64,000 nucleotides of DNA from Myxocyprinus asiaticus (Eukaryota > Chordata > Actinopteri > Cypriniformes > Catostomidae): contig NC_059356.1 in NCBI RefSeq assembly GCF_019703515.2, forward strand, positions 23,316,197 through 23,380,196, read 5' to 3'. Made by a program: the position numbers and the translations under genes. Of the stretch, positions 56,911-64,000 are shown in pieces (position 1 is the stretch's first letter; the number at the start of each line of letters is the position of its first letter). The notes under the pieces were generated by a model that was given only the letters and a program-made list of their open reading frames with translations, was not told the origin of the DNA and ran no database searches.

Positions 56911-57807
56911 CTCACTTCTAAATCTTTTGTAGTCATTTTTGTATTACTTTAGTATAAATACATATAATTTGGATTCATATGTTGTTTTTTTCTGACTTTA
57001 TGTGAACGAAAAGACACAAATTTGCCCATTTTCTCACTGGAAATAGGTACATTTCAAAAATATCACTGTCCTGGTCACAAAAGCAAAGTTTGTGGGGAAT
57101 AATAGCCAATTTCTATACTTTTGAGGCATAAGCAATTAGAAAATAACACAGTACCCAGGAACCAAAACATGAATTGTGTTAAATAGTGATATTACATAAC
57201 TTTGTAGTAGTGATCTATTTCTGTTAAAACTTTTTCATTAAAATTGAGTTTTTATTTGGACAGAGCTTTTATTTCGAAATGTTTCTGTGTTGTTAGACCA
57301 AGGAACTCAATACGGAAAAGCAGGTCGCCACATGAATCACAGTTATTATTAAACCCCAAAAGGCCACTATATAAATACATAAAATAAATATGTAGTGTGT
57401 AAATGACTCGTGCTAAAAAATGCATTAGCGCTCTGCCTACAAACAGAGCATGTGATGCTCATAATAGTGTTTTCCGTGTATGAGCCAAGGATCTCTAAAT
57501 GAAGAGCAGTTTCTCTATGTTTCTATGCACAACACTGGCTCCACACATTCACAAGCAATCACATTTAAAACGCTGCACGTGCAAACGATCTATTTATCTC
57601 ATTAAATCGCAGCTTTTGCTGTTAAATAATCTCACTAGGACATGGCGTGATTTTAATCTCTGTGCTGAATGTTTACGTAATGACATTCGTACATCAGATG
57701 GTATCGGTTTTTCTTATAGGAGCATATTTATGAGTACGAGTTCAAGTACATGAGCACGGCATCAGACCCGATTCCGATACCAGTATCGGTGCATCCCTAC
57801 TTTCTAC

Positions 57808-58424
57808 CTCTGTATATGTTTTATTTAGGTTTTCAGAAACAGCCTGTGGCCACTCTTTCAGAGCCCTTGGTTCGGAAGTAGTTTTCCCATTCAATTCTTT
57901 CTTAGGTATTTCACTGTTGTGCTCTATAATCAACAAATCTACCTATATGCTGCAAGAGAGTTTGTGCACGACTGCAGGTACAGCAACTTTGTTATAATCA
58001 AAGCATTAAAAGTTTTGTTGCACTGCATCATGTCTCTCACTTGTAGTGTGCACATAGTAATACAATAACAAAGTTAGTCCAGAAAGCTTTAAAAACAAAT
58101 CTGATTTTCCAACAAAGCTTTTGTAAAGGTACAATAACAGAATAATTACATGTTTGATGTTTAATGTTGTGACAACAGCGAAGACTGAGTCCTGAGAGGA
58201 GAGAAACATGAGCAGGTTTTCCACCAGAACACTGAGAACCCCAGACAGTGGGCACTGAAAATGTCAGACTGTTTTAGACTAATTATAATTGCAAAAACAT
58301 TTCATCTTCAGACAGGTGCACAGATGTCATGACGTGCAGGGTACTTAATTCAAATCGAATCAAGAAATAAATAAACATCCCTAAGCGATTAGATTATTCT
58401 TTTCCTGTGGTGACACTGTTTCCT
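57808..58424. other. Unassigned non-coding DNA
   Basis: No gene or repeat with ends recognised. Confidence 0.45.
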
Positions 58425-58628
58425 GTTCCTGTTGCTGCTAGCACTCATGTTGGTAGCCTGCTAGCCTGCTTAGCATTGCTTATCTTTCTATTTTTAGCGT
58501 TTAATCTTTAATCTCTCCCATTTTTTCACATGCACTGTTTTTTCTTCATTTATACTTTTAAACGCAATACAACTATGTGCATTTTACCGTGCACACCCGC
58601 CTTTCTACATTTATCGCAAAAAAACAAC
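58425..58628 (+). mobile_element. L2-type LINE, 5' untranslated part
   Basis: Contains TTCCTGTTGCTG and GCCTGCTAGCCTGCTTAGCA, matching the minus-strand LINE 5' UTR near 18260-18340, and then ATTTTACCGTGCAC-type sequence. The element is interrupted at 58629 and continues at 62580. The upstream edge is approximate. Confidence 0.7.
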
Positions 58629-58751
58629 AAATGGAGTTAATTAACAGAGGTTCTGGACGAGCATGTTAATTTTAATCTGACATATCACAGCCCACGAGCA
58701 GGAGTATGTAAGCCGTTGCTTACCTGCTTCCTGTGACAACTCTCCTAACAT
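58629..58751 (+). repeat. Terminal repeat A1
   Basis: Shares with 62298-62407 TTAATTTTAATCTGAC-like, CACAGCCCACGAGCAGGAGT, then GCTTACCTGCTTCCTGTGAC and AACTCTCCT. A1 has ~14 extra bases near 58640. Otherwise ~93% identical by eye. Confidence 0.85.
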
Positions 58752-58926
58752 GAGAGTCTTTCCGGCATTCGGCCTCGCCCATTTCCCACGAACAGACCAA
58801 GGCAGACGGATCATCGGATGCAACTTCCCTGCAAAGTATTCGGCTCCACCAGAACAGCTCTTCCATCCAGTCTGCTACAGCAGCTCTTTGTTTTTTTTAG
58901 CAGTATTGATGGCTACCACGTTAAGT

Positions 58927-58929
<3 letters not shown>

Positions 58930-59003
<74 letters not shown>
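58930..59003. repeat. (TA)n microsatellite
   Basis: About 37 TA units inside the split-repeat element. The Tyr-Ile ORFs across it are artefacts. Confidence 0.95.
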
Positions 59004-59010
<7 letters not shown>

Positions 59011-59724
59011 TTTTTTTATTTTTTTTTACCCTGTCTGTCTTTCTATGCTCCATTCAACAAAGCAGTTTATAGCGCGAAGTTGCTGCCGCAAACTGGCTGC
59101 TCCTGCACTTTAAAAATGTGAAACAGCTCTATGACTGCTCTTTTCTAAACTTTCCACCTGGAAAGCAGTGCCAGCTGCCTCCGCAAACAGGCGCCGTTTC
59201 GACTTCATGCCATTAGAATTCAATTTTATTTGAAAGCAAAAGAAACAAAGATTAACTATTCAATCCAACCACCATTTCAACCCCCAGCATTTTTAATCAG
59301 GTTCTGCCGCACAGGTGATGCCTGTCAGCCTCATTACCATGCCACAGCTTGTTTAAAGGGCGTGCTCTATTCAGCGATTGTTCGTCATCTTCTAACATGA
59401 ATATCACGATTGTTTCTCCCTCCAAAGTGCCCTTCGGAGCGTGATTTATTTCATTCTAAACACAGGGGCATCATGCAACACAGAACTCCCTTCAATCGAC
59501 CGATAATCTAATGACAATCTTTAAAACCAACGCAGACATTTTAACGCAAGCTCGCTGCAATGCATCACTAGTTCTGACCATTCCACAGCACACTGCAGTT
59601 ATACACGGCCTCTGTCCGAACAGACACGAGCCGAATTCGGCTCCGCAAGAGGCAGATCATGCGCCACGTTCCAACTCATTCATAATCATTCTGCAACGTG
59701 TCTGGCTTCCTCTCAGCAATATTG

Positions 59725-60300
59725 ACGTATATTGTACAGCAGGGGACAGTCATACTCCTAAGGAGCGAATGACCACAAGTGTATCCTGCAGTAATTATTG
59801 CAAGTCCATTTCTCCTGCATATCTGCATGCAGTACAGAGCCAAAGCTCTTATTTCTCAGATCATTTTATGCTGTTTTTCACATTGTTTATTAAGACATAC
59901 TATAATTCCCAGCACATTTCTCTTGCATTTCTTTATGCAGTGCAGAGCTGCCACTCAAAGCATTTCTAGATATTTCACTCCTATTGTTATGCGAAGCATT
60001 TCCTATGCAAGATGTATATTGTACTACAGGTGACAGTTATACTCCTAGGAGCGAATGGCCTCAAGTCAATCCTTCAATGATGATTGCAAGTCCATGCATA
60101 TCTGCATGCATTACAGAGCCAAAGCTCTTATTTCTCAGATCATTTTATGCTGTTTTTCACATTGTTTATTAAGACATACTATAATTCCCAGCACATTCCT
60201 CTTGCATTTCTGTGTGCAGTATAGAGCCAAGCTCTTATTTCTCAGATCATTTTATGCTATTTTTTCACATTGTTTATGAAGATATACTGCATTCCCTAGC
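59725..60300. repeat. ~295-bp tandem repeat, two copies plus a partial
   Basis: GACAGT(C/T)ATACTCCTA, GAGCGAATG, ATTGCAAGTCCAT, ACAGAGCCAAAGCTCTTATT, TTTCTCAGATCATTTTATGC and CTATAATTCCCAGCACAT occur in the same order from about 59745 and about 60030. The TCTCAGATCATTTTATGC module appears a third time at 60239. Confidence 0.8.
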
Positions 60301-60580
60301 ATATTTTTTTCTAAAGTACCTAAATATTATTATTTTGTCTTTTCTACAGCAACGCCTGAAATTGCGCCTTCCGCAGGGTCTCACCAATATTACTCCAGCA
60401 GGTCTCTGCGAGAGCCCATTTAAATTCCTGTCACTGGATTGTACGCAGGTTTACCTCCCACTTTCTCTATCTAGGTCTTTCCAAGACTTCACCATTACCT
60501 ACCGAGGAGCCAAAGATGGCAACCATTTTAGTTAAGAAAGCACAACTGTGGTGCTTCTGCCTTCGGCTCAAAACATCCCT

Positions 60581-60880
60581 AAGCAGCACAAATGTGCTGT
60601 CCACGTGCCACAACTGCAGCGTCTTTTGGGTCATGCAACAAACCCCCACGACACCACAAAGCAGCACAAACGTGCTGTACAGGTGCCACAACCTTAGTGT
60701 CCTTCGACCATGCAACAAACTCCCACCACACCGCAAAGCAGCGCAAACATGCTGTACAGGTGCTGCAACTGCGGTGTTCTTCGGACCATGCGACAAACTT
60801 CCACCACACCGCAAAGCAGCGCAATTGTGTTTTTCCAGGTGCCGCAACTGCGGAACCTTTCAGGCCTTGCCACTAAATCT
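60581..60880. repeat. 78-bp minisatellite, ~3.8 units
   Basis: Units start with AAGCAGC(A/G)CAA at 60581, 60659, 60736 and 60814. Each has GTGCTGTACAGGTGCCACAA, a variable 15-bp segment, CATGCAACAAACTCCCACCA and CACCGC. Because 78 is divisible by 3, open frames of ~90-146 codons pass through on both strands. I regard them as by-products. Confidence 0.88.
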
Positions 60881-61128
60881 CCCACAACACCATAATCATG
60901 TTTCCTGTTTCCTCTTATGTTTCCTCTTATTAAAACTCGAGGGGCACAGCTCATAAATATATACCCATCACAAACCGCAATTTAGCAGGGTTCTTTACTC
61001 TGCGCCACCTGCCATTCGAATGCAGTGTGGGCGCTCCCGTTCGAATGCTATGCAGGCTTTTCCATCGAATTGCAGTGTGGGCTCTCCCATTCGAATGCAG
61101 TGTGAGCCTCAGCGCATTGGTCGCATTA

Positions 61129-61990
61129 CCCGTTCAAATGCCGTGAGCGCTCTCTTTTTATAGAGCAGTCTCCCATTCAAATCGCAGTGTGAGCCCTCCC
61201 TTTCGAACGCAGTGCAAACCAACTCTCATTCTCATTTTCCCTGTTCGATTGCTTGCTGGGCTTACCCGTTCAAATGCCGCGAGCGCTCTCTCTCTATGGA
61301 GCAGTCTCCCATTCGAATCGCAGTGTGAGCCCTCCCTTTCGAACGCAGCGCAAACCAACTCTCTTTCTCATTCTCCCCATTCGACTGCTTGCTGGGCTTA
61401 CCCGTTCGAATGCCGTGAGCGCTCTTTCTCTATAGAGCATTCTCCCATTCGAATCGCAGTATGAGCCCTAACTTTCGAACACAGCACGGCCAACTAGTGC
61501 TCACATTCCCTGTTCTACTGCTTGCTGGGCTTACCCGTTCGAATGCCATGAGCGCTCTCTATCTATAGAGCAGTCTCCTTTTCGAATCACAGTGTGAGCC
61601 CTCCCTTTCTAATGCAGTACGACCAACTAGCGCTCACTTTCCCTGTTCGATTGCTTGCTGAGCTTACCTGTTCAAATGCCGTGAGCGCTCTCTCTCTCCA
61701 TAGAGCAGTCTCCCATTCGAATTGCAGTGTGAGCCCTCTCTTTCAAACACAGTGCGAGCCAACTCTCATTCTCACCTTCCCTGTTCGACTGCTTGCTGGG
61801 CTTACCCGTTCAAACGCCATGAGCTAAACCTCTCTCTTAGAACAGTCTCCCGTTTGAATTGCAGTGTGAGCCCTCCCTTTCGAACGCAGCATGAGCCAAC
61901 TCTCATTTTCACCTTCCCTGTTCGCATACCGTGAGCCCACCCACTTCTACTATGAGTGGTGGTCTCTCGATCGAATCGCAGCATAGCCCT
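61129..61990. repeat. ~135-bp satellite-like array, six or more units
   Basis: Unit starts (CCCGTTCAAATGCC-like) are near 61129, 61265, 61401, 61534, 61667 and 61805, with a partial unit from 61926. Each unit has GAGCGCTCTCTCTCTATAGA, GCAGTCTCCCATTCGAAT, GTGAGCCCTCCCTTTCGAAC and CCTGTTCGACTGCTTGCTGG. TTCGAA (BstBI-like palindrome) recurs in nearly every unit. Shorter related words begin at about 61015. No coding function. Confidence 0.88.
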
Positions 61991-62186
61991 CTCAACCAGC
62001 AATCATACAAGAATGCACCTTCAACCAAATGCTTAAAGCACTGCCTCTGTACAGATTTTGGGGTAAGAACAATTCAGAAGCATCCGCCAAGCCGATTTAC
62101 CAAATAGAACTGTTGCTGGCTTGCTGTCCTAAATACTTCCTGCCATAGTCATGGTACTGTTCTTTCATCTTAACCACTTTTTTGGG

Positions 62187-62299
62187 GGTAATCAGGATTC
62201 GAGTCGAGTCTTGAGCTCCGAGCCCTCCAGTATACGGACAGCAAGCCAAATAAGTTTACTGCTTCAACACAAGGTTACATTAACATACGAACTACTGAA
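62187..62299 (+). repeat. Internal repeat B1
   Basis: 113 bp from GGTAATCAGGATTCGAGTCG to AACATACGAACTACTGAA. About eight differences from B2 (62467-62579). Immediately followed by A2. Confidence 0.88.
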
Positions 62300-62407
62300 A
62301 TGGAGTTTGAGGAGGAGCATGCTAATTTTAATCTGACAAATCACAGCCCACGAGCAGGAGTATATAAGCCGCTGCTTACCTGCTTCCTGTGACAACTCTC
62401 CTGACAT
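62298..62407 (+). repeat. Internal repeat A2
   Basis: Copy of A1, here with TATATAAG where A1 has TATGTAAG. About 60 bp of unrelated C-rich sequence separates A2 from B2. Confidence 0.85.
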
Positions 62408-62466
62408 CCCACCTCCACCCCATCTCCACATATTCTCTAGATTAATTATCCAAATAAGTCCGGGAA

Positions 62467-62579
62467 GGTAATCAGGACTCGAGTTGAGTCTCGAGCTCCG
62501 AGACCTCCAGTATATGGACAGCAAGCCAAATATGTTTACTGATTCAACACAAGATTACATTAACATACGAACTACTGAA
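62467..62579 (+). repeat. Terminal repeat B2
   Basis: Copy of B1. LINE sequence (AAACAATTGCAGTAAGTCAT) resumes directly after it. Confidence 0.88.
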
Positions 62580-63867
62580 CAAACAATTGCAGTAAGTCAT
62601 GGCATCACCTCACGTTATCGCTACTTGCACCATATGTCACATGTTTACTAGCTTCTTCCATCAGTAGTGAGGGATTTACATGTGATAAATGTAAAGAATT
62701 AGTCAAGCTGATGGAGAAAATATATGAGTTACAGACATGCATCCGAACACTAGTGGAGGTCAGTGAGAAAGAGAAGCCAGTAGATACTGTTTCGGATGCA
62801 GGTAGTACAGCGAGCAACACACACACACTTTGGTTCCAGATGTAGAGCCCCCACAGTAGGGCATTTGGGTGATGTCTCGGCAGCACACTCATAGGGCAAA
62901 TCGACAACACTCTCCCACTCCTGTTAGGATTTTCAATTGATTCTCCCCACACAGTGATGCACCCACTGAGAATCATGTTGAAAGCACCCTTGTTATTGGT
63001 GACTGTATTGTAAGGAACGTGGAAATAGAGATTCCAGCCACTATTGTTAAATGCATTTCAGATGCCAGAGTGTCTTACATCAGATCAAATTTACAAGTGC
63101 TGGCTAATGCTAAATGTAGATTTTCTAAGACAGTTATTCATGTCCAGCTAACGATGTCCAGCTTCGCCAGTCAGAGATCACTAAAGATGTTAAAGAGGTG
63201 TGTGAACTTGCAAAAACGATGTCAGACACTGTAATATGCTCTGGCCCCCTCCCTGCTTGACGTGGTGATGAGCTTTATAATAGTTTAGTGTCACTGAATG
63301 GCTGGATGTCTGAGTGGTGTCCGGAGATTAGCATTGGATTCATAGACAATTGGAAGTGTTTTTGGGGAAGACTTGACCAGGTTCCACTCTCCTCTCTAAT
63401 AATATGGCTCACAATCTTTATAGTGATAGTATTTGACTAACTGGGGCCCAGGTCAGGAAGCAGAGAAACTGGCTAATCCAAACATCTGCTAGCTGCCTTG
63501 AGACATCACATAGGTCACATAAACTACAACATATAGAGAATTAATCACCTATATATCATATAGAGACTGTATCTGTTCCCCGAACTACCAAACACAAAAC
63601 CCTCATTAAGTTATTTAGAAAAAAATATTGATTGATGTCAAATTTGAAAATAATAATAATAATAATAAAAAATAAAAAAAAAAACTGAAAAGAAATATCA
63701 TATAAAGGTAGGGCTACAAAACATTAGATCACATTCATCCAAATCAGTAATTGTAAATGAAATGATTACAGATCATAGTTTGGATTCTCTCTGTTTGACT
63801 GAAACCTGGATTAAAACAGATGAATATATTAGTTTAAATGAGTCTACTCATTTAAACTCATTTAAAG
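62580..63867 (+). mobile_element. L2-type LINE, ORF1 and start of endonuclease (decayed)
   Basis: Plus-strand relative of the LINE at 12421-18309. ATGGCATCACCTCACGTTAT at 62599 starts ORF1 (MASPHVIATCTICHMFT). The coiled-coil LVKLMEKIYELQTCIRT region, the SGNH block (GDCIVRNVEIE in place of GDSIVRNMEI, so the catalytic Ser codon appears to be Cys) and [20 protein letters not shown] are readable to about 63230 through several frameshifts. The endonuclease start SLCLTETWIKTDEYISLNES is at 63790-63849. It is then cut by a SINE. Confidence 0.82.
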
Positions 63868-64000
63868 TGGTGGCTGAGTGGTTAAGGCTTTGGGTTACTG
63901 ATCAGAAGGGTTGGAGGTTCAAGCCCCTGCCAAGATACCACTGTTGGGCCCTTGAGCAAGGCCCTTGACCCTATCTGCTCCAGGGGCGCTGTATTATGGC
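63868..64000 (+). mobile_element. V-SINE-like element (runs off the window)
   Basis: The tRNA-like head GTGGCTGAGTGGTTAAGG (A box TGGCTGAGTGG) and B box GGTTCAAGCCC are followed by ACTGTTGGGCCCTTGAGCAA, GGCCCTTGACCCTA and CTCCAGGGGCGCTGTA, the conserved central domain of vertebrate V-SINEs as I recall it. Inserted in the LINE endonuclease frame next to a TTTAAACTCATTTAAA duplication-like stretch. The 3' end lies outside the window. Confidence 0.85.

Larger units (their letters stand above)
52626..57163. mobile_element. Transposon with ~115-bp inverted repeats, superfamily unknown
   Basis: The left repeat 52626-52740 and right repeat 57027-57163 begin GGTTCCTGGGTACTGTGTTA. They share TGCCTCAAAAGTA, TTATTCCCCACAAACTTTGC and CTTTTGTGA blocks, with ~20 extra bases in the right one. 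The interior holds heat-shock elements and a TATA box, a LINE endonuclease ORF, a ~200-bp tandem repeat and a conserved gene of unknown function (56112-56910). Target duplications could not be fixed because the left flank is poly-T. Confidence 0.8.
52193..57799. mobile_element. hAT element with perfect target duplication, hosting nested elements
   Basis: The ends TAGGGATGATCCGATACCG (52193) and the reverse complement of the right end (TAGGGATGCACCGATACTGG, at 57799) are inverted repeats. The flanks CTTTCTAC (52185-52192 and 57800-57807) are identical over 8 bp. Only the outer ~430 bp on the left and ~630 bp on the right appear to belong to it, including poly-T and (GTA)n at 52555-52578. The interior is a second transposon (52626-57163). 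No hAT transposase was found. Confidence 0.88.
58629..62579. mobile_element. Non-coding element with split direct repeats (A1...B1-A2...B2)
   Basis: 3,951 bp inserted in an L2-type LINE 5' UTR. A1 (58629-58751) recurs as A2 (62298-62407). B1 (62187-62299) recurs as B2 (62467-62579). B1 runs directly into A2 (ACTACTGAAATGGAG), the joint expected between the element's right and left ends. This order is the split-direct-repeat signature of PAT/Ngaro tyrosine-recombinase retroelements. No RT, RNase H or recombinase is encoded, so it would be non-autonomous. Inside are (TA)n and three tandem arrays. A partial tandem insertion (as in Penelope-like elements) is the main alternative. No target duplication is seen. 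Confidence 0.65.

Noticed and set aside
60467..60956. Overlapping 80-146-codon frames on both strands that look like Cys-rich repeat proteins
   Set aside because: The openness follows from a 78-bp repeat whose period is a multiple of three. Both strands are open and no family is recognised.
60581..61990. CRISPR-like regular repeats
   Set aside because: Units are contiguous diverged tandem repeats without unique spacers, in a vertebrate genome context.
58629..62579. An ordinary LTR retrotransposon with full LTRs at both ends
   Set aside because: The left edge has only the A repeat and the right end has B1-A2-B2. Full identical LTRs are not present.
63868..63935. A tRNA gene on the plus strand
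   Set aside because: Followed by the V-SINE-like central domain and inserted in a LINE. It is a SINE head.

Overview
The window reads as teleost fish DNA, most likely cyprinid (carp, goldfish or zebrafish relatives). The evidence is its mix of DD34E Tc1-like transposons, hAT and TTAA-target miniature elements, L2-type LINEs whose ORF1 carries an SGNH esterase domain, a DIRS retrotransposon, tRNA-derived SINEs including a V-SINE-like one, and many long (CA)n, (TA)n and (GA)n microsatellites. No host protein-coding exon, rRNA or stand-alone tRNA gene could be supported. Every recognisable coding stretch belongs to a mobile element. The rest looks intronic or intergenic.

Layout. 0-9 kb holds small inverted-repeat elements and a nest: a TTAA element is interrupted by a hAT element, which is interrupted by a SINE, and a second TTAA element abuts the first at a shared TTAA. 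9.18-10.77 kb is a young, intact Tc1-like transposon with a full transposase. 11.9-18.9 kb is an LTR-like repeat split by a minus-strand L2-type LINE, itself interrupted by LTR-like pieces and a piggyBac-like TTAA element. 20.0-26.4 kb is a dead Tc1-like copy split by a 4.9-kb retrovirus-like element that keeps gag, protease and env-like remnants but has no recognisable pol. 26.4-34.1 kb holds scattered hAT and MITE copies. 35.3-40.1 kb is a decayed minus-strand DIRS element whose inverted terminal repeats and internal complementary region are still readable, with a telomere-repeat insert. 41.2-43.0 kb is a 5'-truncated LINE reverse transcriptase. 44.1-45.4 kb is a hAT with two nested elements.

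52.2-57.8 kb is a hAT with a perfect 8-bp target duplication. It encloses a second transposon with ~115-bp inverted repeats. Just inside that transposon's left repeat lie two perfect heat-shock elements and a TATA box, upstream of a LINE ORF with an intact endonuclease domain. An unfamiliar transposon-type gene and a ~200-bp tandem repeat follow. 58.4-64.0 kb is a plus-strand L2-type LINE split by a 3.95-kb non-coding element. Its terminal repeats are ordered A1...B1-A2...B2, the split-direct-repeat layout of PAT/Ngaro tyrosine-recombinase retroelements, and it carries three tandem-repeat arrays. A V-SINE-like element runs off the right edge.

The strongest candidates for something new are the split-direct-repeat element, the heat-shock promoter arrangement, and the telomeric insert flanked by 11-bp repeats. 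All calls are by eye. Family names are from memory of repeat families, and exact edges of degraded elements may be off by tens of bases.
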